Assembly (NCBI RefSeq): GCF_008831285.2 | Contig: NW_022204524.1 | Span: 1-52,817 of the forward strand | Length of the DNA: 52,817 nucleotides | Direction: 5' to 3' | Source: Nymphaea colorata | Lineage: Eukaryota > Streptophyta > Magnoliopsida > Nymphaeales > Nymphaeaceae | Shown here: piece by piece, positions 1 to 11,090 of the stretch | Position numbering within the stretch: position 1 is the stretch's first letter | Layout: every line of letters begins with the position of its first letter | Translations under genes and position numbers: made by a program | Notes under the pieces: model-generated | Database searches by the model: none | Seen by the model: only the letters and a program-made list of their open reading frames with translations | Told to the model about the DNA's origin: nothing

Positions 1-100
1 CCCAACCCCAACCCCAACCCCAACCCCAACCCCAACCCCAACCCCAACCCCAACCCCAACCCCAACCCCAACCCCAACCCCAACCCCAACCCCAACCCCA
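1..100. repeat. Left telomere, (CCCCAA)n
   Basis: Uninterrupted C4A2 hexamers, about 16.7 copies, end abruptly at base 100 and are followed by unique sequence. G4T2/C4A2 is the telomere repeat of Tetrahymena and other oligohymenophorean ciliates. With the G4T2 array at the other end it marks a complete linear chromosome. No subtelomeric repeat family is visible between it and the first gene, only about 110 bp away. Confidence 0.97.
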
Positions 101-213
101 GGCTTTTGATATCAAATATGAATGGATAATTAGTGAAATGCTAAAGGTGATGATGATATTGTTAGAGTGGGCTGATAAGTTATCTTATTAAAATATTATA
201 TAGTTACGGTCTC

Positions 214-898
214 ATGAAGAAGGAGTTAATGCTCGGCAACAAGATCATCTACCAAAAATTACATAAAAAATAACGTAAACGCCATCTGTCCAAACTGCAA
301 GAGATCAAAAACCGCCCCACAGCTTTTCAATCCTTCGACCCACCATTCTTTCGTCAGACATCATTGGCCTCCGATTGTATTCCTGTTCCTAAAAAGCAGA
401 AAAAATAATCGAGATTGAGCGCAGCAACATAGTCCTCTTCAATAGGTTCGTATATATTGAGTTAGAATTGCATCCATTATCAAGTAACGGCCCAAAATGA
501 CTTTTCCTAAGTCACGAGAATTCGTCAAATCGCTTGACAATGCACTCTTCCACCAAGAAAAAAAGCAGCAGGAATTGAAACTGAAGAACTAACGTAACAG
601 TTTTATCATCAAGTTTACTCGAGGAGAATTAGCGAACAACAACCCACCATCAAAAATGATCTCATTTTCAAGAGAGGATGAAGCATTAGAGGTACCTTAA
701 ACTTATAGGAAAGTATCCTTTTAATCCTCATAGAAGGACACAATCAGATTTCGATTTAACGCAAGACAAGAAGAGGATAATGAAATAGTATTTCACAAAA
801 GAACTTGGACTTTTAGATCAGAATAATCAAAAATATCGCAAATAATGAATACATATTTACCATCCTCAATCTCGCAGACCATACATAGCATCAAATGA
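214..898 (+). CDS. Hypothetical basic protein next to the left telomere
   Basis: With TAA/TAG read as Glu and a 16-nt intron (450-465) removed, this gives 223 codons including a TGA stop, with no frame break. The N-terminal part is Lys/Arg/Gln-rich. The C-terminal half is charged, with a run of reassigned codons at sensible positions (for example RKVSFESSEKDTIRF). No family is recognised. It starts only 114 bp from the telomere, so its promoter must be very short. Without the intron the frame closes soon after it (about 25 codons), while the downstream frame is coding-like, which supports the intron. A two-base deletion is the alternative. Confidence 0.5.
450..465 (+). other. Putative 16-nt intron
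   Basis: The segment begins GTATAT and ends GTTAG. Removing 16 nt (3n+1) joins two open frames that otherwise do not connect. It is the shortest intron candidate here and the least certain, because no conserved domain spans it. Confidence 0.4.
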
Positions 899-916
899 CC
901 ATGTAGGCCTAAAGAT

Positions 917-1117
917 TCAAGTAAGCTTTAATCTAATGTAAAAATAGCTATGAGAAACTGGTGGTAAGTTGAGAATGGACAAAAACGGTGAGATGAAACT
1001 GGCATAAAGTGAGAACAGATAGCCATCTCCATCTTTGTCCAAGTGATTTATTGTCAATCTTTTTTTGTTTTCAAAAATGAGAAAAGGTATTTTAGTCTGA
1101 TGGCCAAATACGAGCAT
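917..1117 (-). other. Short ORF containing an EF-hand-like loop
   Basis: A 66-codon reading frame on the minus strand, ending in TGA, contains LDKDGDGYL, the first nine positions of a canonical EF-hand loop. The loop's twelfth residue is Tyr instead of Glu and nothing else in the ORF is recognisable. It lies between two plus-strand genes. It may be chance, or a remnant or exon of an EF-hand gene. I would not count it as a gene without RNA support. Confidence 0.15.
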
Positions 1118-1152
1118 TTGTTAATTTTTAAATATATCTGTATCAAAGAATA

Positions 1153-2139
1153 ATGCTGCTACAGCTTACGATTATATTATTATTCACCATGGAAACCTTC
1201 GTGCAAGATAAGGTTAACAACATCTAAGGCAAAAACTACATCCAACCCAAGTTTAGCGTCGAAGGATATTAACAATTCTTCCTCCCCAAGTTAGAGCTCA
1301 AGGGAACCGAACACGTGTACTTCAACACTGACGATATAATGGAGCTTTACAAGCAAAAGAACATAGATCCTGAGAACTTGGAGTGCAACTTAAAGTATGT
1401 ACCAGACAAAGAGCCACAGCTCCAGCCCAAAAAGTCAGAACGGAAGGAGTAAGAAAAACCGGTGGCTGTATCTTAAAAAATTGAGCCAAAAAATGTTGAC
1501 CTGTAAGGTTAATCAACAATCGTTACAGGCCTCCCCTTAGAGAGACTGGACCAACCCATTTCATTCACATTCCTTTTGTTGAAGCTTGCAAGGATGCCTT
1601 TGAGAACATGATCAAATCTCATATTGAGGCTAACGACCATGATAGTTTAGTTGATGTTCGCACTCTACATGCCACGATAATGGTCTTTAGGTTGCGTTCA
1701 TACGAGGACGTTCCGAAATGGGAGAGAATTTTGAAGTCAATCAAATTGCGAAAGGCTAAGGTGACAGTGAAAGGCGTTGGCATCTTCCCAATCAAAGTGA
1801 ATACAAACCTTACAGAGTCTTATACGCTAAAGTGGACGGCTTGATGAGATCATTCACGATATCGTTAGCAAGGCGATAGGCGAAGGCCTGGTCAATGAAA
1901 AATAGCTAAGTTTCATAACATTCGATAAAAAGACTGACATGTATCGAGCAGGACAGCAACATTTGACCATCCTCAAGACTAAAAACGAAAAATAATTCAT
2001 CGATGCAAGCCAATACCTCAAGTCACTGAGCAAATTAAACCTGGGAAGAGTGCCAATTAACGACATCAGGATGTCCATGATTGGATCATTTGATGGAGAA
2101 GGTTACTTCGACGAGCTTGTGATTCCAGCTGATCATTGA
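1153..2139 (+). CDS. 2H phosphoesterase (AKAP7/ASCC1-like)
   Basis: Both signature H-x-T motifs of the 2H phosphoesterase (LigT/AKAP7) superfamily are present: LHATIMVF in the middle and QHLTILKT near the C-terminus. RVLYAKVD between them resembles ASCC1. Family members bind or hydrolyse 2',3'-cyclic or 2'-5' linkages, or act as RNA-binding scaffolds; the substrate here is unknown. A 26-nt intron (1503-1528) joins the charged N-terminal region to the domain start (THFIHIPFVEA). Two one-base gaps near 1810 and 1840 are needed to keep the second half in frame. With them, 987 minus 26 plus 2 is 963, an exact multiple of 3. The first 12 residues are hydrophobic; a second Met at codon 13 may be the true start. 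Confidence 0.7.
1503..1528 (+). other. 26-nt intron
   Basis: GTAAGG...TTACAG. Its removal brings the acidic N-terminal region into frame with the conserved start of the 2H phosphoesterase domain. The length is 3n+2, so retention would shift the frame. Confidence 0.7.
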
Positions 2140-2195
2140 TTGATTTTAAATTATGAGAATACTTACCTTATGAATTTAGGAATTATTATCATTCT

Positions 2196-2876
2196 ATGAA
2201 GAAGAAAAATCAGTCAAGCGTTTACAAGTCCTCCCTGACCAATTAATTTCGTCCACAAGCCTCTTCACGAACAAGCAATCAAAATAGCGAGTTCTTTAGG
2301 AACTCAAAAGGGGCACTTTGTTCAAATGGAGTCGCCGAAAGGAAACAGAAGGAATTCCGATTTTGAGCAAAACCATATTTGAAGAGCCTAAATCATGGTT
2401 ATTTGATATCAAGCTCGGGATTGAGAATTAGCAGACTCGTAAGTGAAAACGATGCAGGTGAATATAAAAAGAAAAAAGTAGATAAATTGCCAAACATATC
2501 GAGGTTTAAATCATCACCATAGAGAGATAAACCAACCATCCAAAAAAGATGTGATAAGATAACTTGCCTGACTAAAAAACTTTCCCGCATGGGGGCATGG
2601 AAGGAATAAAACAGCAAGAATATTGATCATAACATCTCAAGGTTGGAAAGATCATTAAATTTAGGAGAAAAATCACTGCTCAAGACGAATTTTCCAAGGT
2701 TTAAGGCTTAAATACAACTCAAGACAAGTCTCTTTAGTCGTCTTTGGTCTTTCTTGACAAATCGTCTATCCTTTAAAGCACTTCTGGGTTTAATCCTTTC
2801 CAAAAATTCCCAAATTTTTCATAAACGCTGGGTCAATGGCAAAAATAGAAAAGGAAAAGAAATTAACACAAAGTGA
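2196..2876 (+). CDS. Hypothetical Lys-rich protein
   Basis: Starts at ATG 2196 (MKKKNQSSVYKSS) and ends at TGA 2874-2876. A 19-nt intron at 2439-2457 carries an in-frame TGA and, when removed, joins IENEQT to EYKKKKVDKLPN. One missing base near 2360 is also needed: 681 minus 19 plus 1 is 663, or 221 codons. The protein is basic and Ser-rich with no recognised domain. It follows the 2H phosphoesterase gene at 56 bp on the same strand. Confidence 0.5.
2439..2457 (+). other. 19-nt intron with an in-frame TGA
   Basis: GTAAGT...TGCAG, 3n+1. If retained, translation stops at a TGA within three codons. If removed, an open frame continues for about 140 codons. Confidence 0.65.
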
Positions 2877-3116
2877 AAAAATTCGTCTGGTAGTAATAAT
2901 AAAATAGTCCGTTCCGAAATTCTTAATGAATTCAATAATCCTTTACAGTCCGAAGGCTGAAGGCCTAAGATGAGTAATAATGATCATGATTAGTAACATA
3001 TACTTATAATCATTCTGATTATGTTTTGAAATTTCTCCAGTTTCCTTGAGAAATAAGCTCATATTCACCTCGTTTTTCGTGTTACTAATCATCCTTAATT
3101 GCCTTCGCTACTTTGT

Positions 3117-4017
3117 TCAGAGGAATGACTCAATTGAATTCCAGTTTTACAATATGTTTAAAACTTGGTCAATCCTCGGTCTGAAATAAGGATTAGGGTG
3201 AGTAGATGCTCATCATATCTTCCATCTTTTGGCTTACTTTTCCGCTTCCATATTTTATATTCGCATTGACAATGCTAAGCTTTCCTTATTACTGAAATGG
3301 ATGAAAGCGATAGTTTAGCACAAAGAGAACGCAGCCTAACATCCATATGTCCACTCTATCATCAACAGGGTATTGAGATAGAGGTCGATCATCTCAGGTG
3401 GTCGATACATCAGAGTTGTGTGCTTTTCAAATCTTTACTAATAATGATAAATCTTCGATTTTGGCACTTTTTAAAGCTAGATTTTTTATGTGCTGCAGCT
3501 TCCCAAATCACAGAGCTTAGCTGTTCCATTAGATGAGATAGAATGTTTTCCACTTTGAGATCCTGATGGATGATGCCAAGGTCATGCATTTCCTTTACTC
3601 CAAGCACTGTTTCTTTAAAAATCTTTATAATCTCAGCCTCAGAAAGAGCTCTATTTGTTTTCTCGGCTGCCGCTAGCAGATCATACACTGTTTTATCTGC
3701 CAGTTCCATTAAGATATAGGCTTCCAAGTATCCATCTCTCTCAATCTAGTGGAAGCCATGATATCCAACTATGTATTTGCATGAAGAGAGACGCTTCATC
3801 ATCTCAACCTAATGATGAAAGTTGTCTTTCTGCTCATCTGTTTGGCAGATTAGTTTTTTCAATGCATATTTCTTTTTAGAGTCAGTGTCTCGACTAAGAG
3901 AACATATCCGTATCCTCCTTCTGCGATCTGATGCAGTTCCCTTAGTTTTCTTCCAGAGATGTGATAGGTCTTTCTAACCTTGAAGAAGGAAACGATTGCC
4001 TCCAAGCAGCCTCCCAT
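3117..4017 (-). CDS. NAK-family Ser/Thr kinase (AAK1/GAK-like), N-myristoylated
   Basis: The protein starts MGGCLEA, a myristoylation and probable palmitoylation signal. A kinase domain of about 280 residues follows: glycine loop EGGYGYVLL, VAIK-type YALKKL, catalytic loop IIHQDLKVEN, KLCDLGS in place of DFG, TTLMYRPPEM and DIWMLGC. KVEN, the TTL-YR-PEM activation segment and the following DLY are typical of AAK1/BIKE/GAK, which phosphorylate AP-2 mu in clathrin-coated-vesicle cycling. The HRD Arg is Gln. At least five single missing bases interrupt the frame, e.g. before DTDSKKKYALKK and after ENIL. The gene ends at the kinase domain, with no adaptor-binding tail. Confidence 0.75.
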
Positions 4018-4096
4018 TAATTAAATAATCGGTAAATGATTATAAGTTCTAATCTTTTTGAAGAGTAGCTCATATGGGCATAAAATTCAATCATCA

Positions 4097-5520
4097 TCAC
4101 TTTTTCATCCTTCTTATCAGCTCATTTATGTTCTCGTATTAGACTTCCTTCACCTGCCATAAATGGTCGATTGTTGCGTTGGTACGAATGATGTTTACCT
4201 TCTTCCAGTAAATGTCCTGCTGCATAAGCTCGTTATCTTTAAACTTTCTGTCATATTATTTAAGGGATTCTTGATTTTTTTCAGCTCAGCTATATGGTTT
4301 CGTAGAGACTGTACTTATGCCTATTTGCTTTCTGCAAATTTTTAATGTTTGAGAGTAATCATCTTTAGCTCATTTTCCAGTTACTTCTTCTACTGTGAAA
4401 GCGCTATGTACCGTTTTTCTTTATTATCTTCCAGAGATTTAACTTAATTTCTCAAAGTTTAGTTGCTTTATCTCACCAAGTTAAGTGTCTCTGTTAGCTT
4501 GTTCACATTCTCTTTCAAGATGCCTTATGTTTTTTCTTTATCTTTGAGTATTTTTCAGCATTCAATGCACGATCTTCCATATTCTTTGCATAGATTATGA
4601 TCCTTTTTTATTTTTCGTCCCAAGAGCTTGATTACTTTCTTGACTTCTACAGCTATGACATCACTTTTTTCCTCTCGTTGAGCTATTTATCCCAAAATCT
4701 AGATATCTATCTATTCTAGGCTTATAACTTCTTGATGGATTTCTCTAATTAATCGATTTTACGGTCTTTTTACTCGATTAATTCCTTCATTTTTGAGACT
4801 TCTGATCATTTGTGTTTTTCGATAACTGGCTTGAGTGATTAATCAGGAACGATATCTGAGACTTGAGATCAATTAATTGGCTGGCAATGTCTTTCTAATT
4901 TGACTGTTTAGCTTTTAGACTATTTGATTCTTCTTTCTTCTTTTCCTTTTAATTCAGCAGCATCAGAATATCATCGATTTGCGACTTCACTTGACCTTTA
5001 ACCTGTGCATTTTTGTTCGTTTCTGTGATGATATATTAGCGAACCTTACTTATATGGAGTCATCAAGTACTTGAAGTAGTATATCGTAGTAAAGTTTAGA
5101 AAGGAAATCGATGTTTGCTTAAAGCTCATTTATTTTCTCTTTGTCCCCTTGCATGCTCTTCTTAAGTTTTTGGAAATTGCTGTTAGCGAGCTTATTTTAA
5201 TTTTTGAGATAATTTATTTCATCCTTTAGTTCCTTCTCGTTGAAAAAGCTCAGTTGCTGGTTGTTTTGACGAAACTTGCTATCGTTTTATTAAATGCTAA
5301 TCTTTGACTCGATGTTAAATGAAGGAAACCGATCGATTTTTTTTGTTTAGTTATATGTCTTTTCAGAGTATTCTGAAGTGGTCGATGGAGGTGAGTAATG
5401 CTTGAGTATTTCGGTTTAGTATTTTAGTTCGTTTAAAAGCTAAAGCTGAGTGTTTCTGATGCTTATCAAGCCTTGCCGTATATGGTCTGAGTCGAGTTTT
5501 TCTAAGAAAGGGCTTTTCAT
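4097..5520 (-). CDS. Coiled-coil protein
   Basis: Begins MKSPFLEKLDSDHIR and reads as heptad-rich sequence almost throughout, with Leu/Lys/Glu/Asn patterns, for example KDEINYLKNENKLANSN. About a third of its Glu codons are TAA or TAG. Several frame breaks interrupt it, so the interior is approximate. It ends at TGA 4097-4099, 80 bp upstream of the AAK1-like gene on the same strand. Long coiled coils of this kind are common in ciliate basal-body and cytoskeletal proteins, but nothing identifies this one. Confidence 0.55.
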
Positions 5521-5792
5521 AATATGTAAAAAATAATATAAAAAAGGCACAATTTTTATTGTTCATTCTGATTTTACTTTTTCTTTTTTTGATTCAAATT
5601 TAGCATATGAAGTTTTCTTCAAAGGATAGAGTAATTTTTCATTCCTTCCATCATCACAGCCGAGCTAAAAGTAGGCAGACTGCTTCCCAACAACGAAAAA
5701 CTCTTACAATAAAGATATATTTAAAGGATGGATTAACGCTGTCGTATAGCAATGAAATAACTTATTTGCTTTATATATGATTATAAATACTA

Positions 5793-6916
5793 ATGAACTT
5801 CATGACTAACAACTATCAAAAAGTAAACACATTTTCAAGAAGGCTCGAAATAGGCCAAATTTTCACTTACAGTCTCATCGCAGCCCAGTTCGCAATATTT
5901 TTGGCAGCAATACAGACGAATTATGCCAGTCTATCCTCGAAGATAGTCATGAACTTTTTTATGGCCCTCTCCTTCTCCGTCTTAGTAATTACATGTTACA
6001 AATCCTCCTCGATTGACCCCGTCGATTCCGTTCTTCTTTAGTATCGCAACGGAGATCAGCAAAAGGTGGTCGGTGAGCTTCATAATTGCTTCTACTGCGA
6101 CTCATGTAATTCATATGTCAAAAAAACATCAAAGCATTGCAAGATGTGCGATAGGTGCGTCTAGAGCTTTGATCATCACTGCAAATGGATCAATAATTGC
6201 ATTGGTCTATAAAACTACTACTGGTTTATCGTGATGATCATCTCAGCATTTTTCTATAAGCTTTTTTACTGTATCTCTGTGGGTCTGTTGCATCAATAGC
6301 AAAATTGGTCAAACTTCATGCCTTCTATGGTCATCTCATGGATAATGTTTGGAATTACCTTGCCTTTTGCATCCTTTTGTTCTGTCTTGTCTGCTTCCAT
6401 ATGAACTTGATCCGACTGGGATTAACCACGTACGACTATATAATGCTTCGGAGAGCTTAGGATCAAAAGGATATTGAGCAGACAGATGATAGGCCTGAGA
6501 TAATCTTTAAAACCTAGGAGAAGATTCTTCAAAATGAAGATAGAAAGTAATAGGAGGATAAAGGTCAAAAAGGAGTAATCTTCCAAAAAAGTGAGGATTC
6601 TTCAGAATATAATCACAAAATATAGACCAAAAAAGGATCAACCAAGCATCAAAATACAAACAGTGAAGATAAAAGTGTCTTCCAAAAAACCAACGAAAAA
6701 TAAATCAAAGAGTTTTTCAAAAAGCATAAATCGATGAAATTCCTAATCGGACAAAGCCTGATTGTGGAAAATAACATCTAGCAAAATACTTCAGCCGAGG
6801 TGTGAGAGACAGGCAAGCAGCAACTACCTTTTAAAAATAAAAACCTTACCGATCCGTAAATTATCAAGACCATGAAAACACAAGAGTCCAACTAAGATGA
6901 AAAGACAAAGGATTGA
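5793..6916 (+). CDS. DHHC-type protein S-acyltransferase
   Basis: Two N-terminal membrane segments precede a complete DHHC cysteine-rich domain: CDSCNSYVKKTSKHC, CDRCVES, then FDHHCKWINNCIG with the catalytic DHHC. NYYWF and two more hydrophobic stretches follow, then GLTTYDYI, a variant of the TTxE motif. The charged cytosolic tail is rich in TAA/TAG Glu. CVESFDHHC uses TAG at the usual Glu. It palmitoylates membrane proteins, probably at Golgi, endosome or plasma membrane. One missing base lies between the third and fourth membrane segments. An 18-nt intron at 6800-6817 would remove an in-frame TGA; the arithmetic then gives 368 codons. Confidence 0.88.
6800..6817 (+). other. Putative 18-nt intron with an in-frame TGA
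   Basis: GTGTGAGAG...GGCAAG. The length is 3n, and the segment contains TGA in frame. After removal the same frame continues for about 30 acidic codons to TGA 6914-6916. Alternatively the protein simply ends at 6805. Confidence 0.4.
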
Positions 6917-7000
6917 TATTTGAATTAATTTTGCTAAGTAATTATTGTTTGATCTTCTAAAGATGGTGAGAATTTTAGATAGCATAATATTTAATTTAAA

Positions 7001-8595
7001 ATGATCACAAAGTGGACTCTTCTCTGCTTCCTTATCCTGTCATTCACAGCGATTTCACAGGAAGTAAAAGTAGACTGCACAAGAATGAATTATCTGCCTA
7101 TGCCTGCCGACATTACCTGCGGAAAGCAAAATGAGACCCTTTCCGATCCATGCAAATTATTCTTTCACGTAAAGATAGACAGCAAAGGTAACGATCATGC
7201 CGTTGATTTAATTGCCTTTCAAATGAGAAAAAGTTTTAACTGCAAGATACCCAATTTCTCCTTATCTCCAACATTGGATGCCAACCTCATTGGCTTCGAT
7301 AACAAAGTTGAAGTGGAAATCAAAAATCCAGAATTAAAAAGCGTATTTACCACAAAGGAATAACGTTATTAAATCAGTATCACCAAAGAACAAAAGACAA
7401 TCTCAGCACTCACTTATGTTGGATTCGTCAGAGGATTATAAACCTTCATTCAATCTATCCAATGCCCTCGACGCAGCACAAAGAATTGCCAGTTCGTAAA
7501 CTTGCCAATTGAGATCAAAGATTCTCCTTCGTTTGTCTATCGAGGACTTATGATAGACACATCAAGACATTACCTTCCTTTCCACTTAATCCTCGAGACA
7601 ATCGATGCCATGATGTATAACAAGCTGAATGTCTTGCACTGGCACATTGTAGATGAAGACTCTTTCCCCTTGATACTTGACTCCCATCCTGAAATTGCAC
7701 AATATGCTTCTTATTCGCCAGAAGAAACATATACTAGTTAGCAGGCAAGATAGGTCGTCAGATATGGCATGACTAGAGGAGTTAGAGTTGTTCCAGAATT
7801 AGACACCCTGGACATGCTGCAAGCTGGGGACTTGCTCCTTAAAATCAAGGAGTTTCATGCACGTTTGGAAGTGGCTTTATGGGACCTCTTGACGTTACTC
7901 TTGATAAGACTTACACACTGGTCAAGGAAGTATTTGCTGAGATCTTTGACATCTTTCCTGATCCGATTGTTCATTTAGGAGGAGATGAAGTTGTTCTGAC
8001 CTGTTTCGCAAATAAGACAGAGTTTCTTTAAAAGTAAGGAATCAAGTAATTCTAAATGGAAAGGCATTATCGCAAAAAACAGCACAAGATACTGGCAGAA
8101 CTTAACCCTAACAAGAAATTCATGTACTGGATGAACTCAAACGAAATCCACATCGAGCCTAATGATATTGTGCACTGGTGGGGTGGAGGAATGCCGGTCA
8201 CTAAGCATGAAGTCATCTTATCACACTACGGACCATTTTACTTAGACATGGGAGTGGGCAATTACCTTGGAGTTTCATACGGAAATTACCAAACATGGCT
8301 AGACCTTTATAACCAAAACATCGGAAGAATGATCGAGACCTACGAAAACAAGGATAAGGTGCTTGGAGCTGAAGTGTGTCTTTGGAGCGAGTTGAGCAAC
8401 CAGTATGTCCATCACTCCAAGATATGGATCAGATCAAGCGCCTTTGCTGAAAGAGTATGGACAGTCAAGGATTACCAGCCAAAGCCTGATGTCTTGGGAA
8501 GAGTTGCTGCTCATGAACAACTAATGCATCGTAGAGGAGTTCCAACTGCAGGTGCTACATCACAGCAATGCTAATCACATCCTTAATTTTGCTGA
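7001..8595 (+). CDS. Beta-N-acetylhexosaminidase, GH20, secreted or lysosomal
   Basis: A signal peptide (MITKWTLLCFLILSFTAIS) precedes the GH20 N-terminal and catalytic domains. Landmarks are the start RGLMIDTSRHYLP, HWHIVDEDSFP, VRVVPELDTPGH, the catalytic HLGGDEV with the Asp-Glu pair near residue 325, HWWGGG and GAEVCLWSE. It cleaves terminal N-acetylglucosamine or -galactosamine from glycans, which suits a phagotroph's food vacuoles. TAA encodes Glu in GLETF and TAG encodes Glu in the helix before VVRYG. One base is missing at about 7808, between GAC ACC and the PGH codons; 1595 plus 1 is 532 codons exactly, including the stop. Confidence 0.92.
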
Positions 8596-8835
8596 TTGTT
8601 TATGTGAAAAATTGCATCTTCTTTAGAATATTTAAGAGGTATATACATAATCAAAAATATCTTCTAGTAAGCCTTCTTCTGCTTGTATCTTTGAGTGCCT
8701 ATTTGCAGTTGTAAGCTGGATAGTAGTCCTCGTAATCGGCTACTTAATCAATATTCAATTCTTAGAATTGGGCATCATAGGATGAAGCTGATTCATTTGA
8801 TTCCTCCTAAAGTAATAAGATATTATGTTCTTTTC

Positions 8836-10837
8836 TCAATTTTTCTAATGCTCGCATATTTTCATGCTGATTTTTTGGTTCCTGATATGTATCTTCCAGT
8901 TTTTTGGTTTGATTTGAGGCTCATCAACAGAAAACTTTCGCGCTTTGGTCTTATCATGTTAGGAATGTTTATGATAAATCATCTAATGTTAAGATTGGAA
9001 TTTTTAATTATAAAAGTGTTTTTTCTTATTTTTCTGATGTTTTTCATGGAAATGAACGTTAAATGTTCTTCTTGGATATATCTTTCTTTGGTTATACTAA
9101 AATCTCGACAACTTAGAAGCTTATATGATAGAATCTCTCAACTAACTATCCAAGCAGTCCTAAGTTCGATGCGAAGTAGAGTTACAAAATTCGCATTTAC
9201 AGTTGATGATGCTTCCATTTTTATAGAGCATTACCTATTATTTGATTACATAGTATTTTTAGAATTCTTAGCTAGAGCTTTTAAGAATGGATCTCCAATC
9301 TGACGCCTTTATATAGAATAAAATTGTATACATTTATGTTCTGAGTTCTGATTTGAAGTAGAGTTGAGCGAAGAACTCATAAACGCCAAAAACGTCTTTG
9401 TTGTATAGTCTTTTTATGATTGTATGGCTGTTTCCGGTGAATATAGTATTTATCCTCCTTTTACATAGTATAGGCATGGCTATTTATTGATATCCATGAA
9501 TATTTTTTAGTTTTAGTAGTAGCCAACTTACTTTACGAATAAGCAAGCGGACTATTTTAGGTTTTGATCAATCTTTTTGAAGTATTTGCATTTATGATTG
9601 AAGATAGCAGAATAGCTTTGATAATAAAGTTACTTCCGAAGTGAAGGAGTTAGTTATGAGATAATTTATGATTAGATTTACCTTTCTCTCAAATTTTTGG
9701 AATAATAATAGTTGTTAAGGTAAGCATTAACTTTGGAAGTAAGCTCATTATCAATTCCTTTGTCTCTCATGTAAAGGTTGATGATGTTTAGCCTTGAGTG
9801 AATTTTAGATTTTTTGGCATTGAGCTCTTGGATGATACTCCATATCTCATTGATTGAGTATGCATATAGAAGGCAGGAAAGAAACTGGATACAGACTGTA
9901 AAGGTCACTTCTGTTGGGTTTTTAGGTGTTATATCTCCATACCCGATAGAGATCATTGTGGTTGAAGCCCAATAGAGTGAGTAGATGTATTGAATTCCGA
10001 AATCATCAGAATAGTCGAAAAGAGTTTTATTATTATATACAACATATTTAACCCAATAGCATGCTTCGTTGCAATAGTTTTCATGTTTATCTTTGACAGG
10101 ATTTTTGGCTAAAGTATTTGAAATGAAGAAACCAGAGCAAGCAACAATATTGCATATTAAAAGTATCTTCATTAATAAGAGGAATAACTTTAAGACGGAC
10201 TTAGTCCTTCTGTTTAAATCGAAAGACCGATTTATTGTCCGCTATATTCTAAGCAGCTCAAAAATCCTTAGATAAAATAAAACCACGAATAGCTTTAGGG
10301 CTTGGTTGTCAAATTGTTCTGAATATTACAGTACTTAGTAGACCATAATGGCAAGGATGCTCGTAATGTCCAAGAGAAAAGTAGTTGTAAAATAATGCTA
10401 TCTTATTTATACTGGATCGTCCTTGAGAAGGCCATCTTGGTAAAAGCTTGTATTGAGATTGATCACCATGCCAATAACGAAAATGACAATAGTCGGAATG
10501 TTCAGATACTGAAATACACGTTCATTGTTATCCACAGATCGTTGGTTTTCTTGGTTAAAGAATATATACCGAAGGCGAGGATGATGGGAATCTGAATAAA
10601 ATAAATGTAAATAAGGATGATGTTGAGTATCTGCCAGCAAATGATAAACTTTGAATGTGGAGAAAATGTGGACGGAAATAGAAACGGCGTGCCTTTTTCT
10701 TTTTTACTTTTTCTTTGCAGCTAGGGTAGAGTCCTGTTGAACTTTCTATACAACTTTTCCAATGACCAGTCATACGCGCGTGATAAAGTTGTCGATGGCT
10801 TATTACTGTGATGATCTTTCATCAAGTATTCAGACAT
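8836..10837 (-). CDS. Voltage/cyclic-nucleotide-type K+ channel with CNBD
   Basis: Six membrane segments lie around an S4-like stretch (LRIFELLRIERTINR). The pore has the K+ selectivity filter TTMISIGYGDITPKN near residue 300. A C-linker and cyclic-nucleotide-binding fold follow (LREREIESEIISELTPSLRK, then DVFGVYEFFA). A CCHC zinc knuckle (CEFCNSTSHRTEDC) and a basic tail end the protein. The layout matches the large K+-channel family of ciliates that sets membrane potential and swimming behaviour. Two missing bases, near 10510 in S2 and near 9405 in the CNBD, bring 2002 nt to exactly 668 codons. Its 5' end faces the next gene across a 250-bp divergent promoter region. A long standard-code ORF on the plus strand here is only its shadow. 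Confidence 0.9.
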
Positions 10838-11090
10838 TTATTCGTATTTCATATAATGCTAATCCTACAATTACATTAATAATTATGCCTAAAAGACCAA
10901 TTTTATAGCAAAACCTATATCCTTTAAGAATATTTTATACCCTTTGGATGAATGACAAATAATAGTGAGTGAAAAATACTGCTGAGTTCGATGGAACAAT
11001 TATTTTGCTTTAATAAATAAGCTCTCTTTATTCATTTTGTATAAATATCTGTACTTATATGACTAATGCAAATAAAATTTATTAGCGACA

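Noticed and set aside
8695-9303. Longest standard-code ORF (202 codons, plus strand)
   Set aside because: It is the antisense of the K+ channel C-terminal region, which reads as a CNBD and zinc knuckle with TAA/TAG as Glu. The ORF exists only because Glu/Asn/Lys-rich minus-strand codons leave no plus-strand stops.
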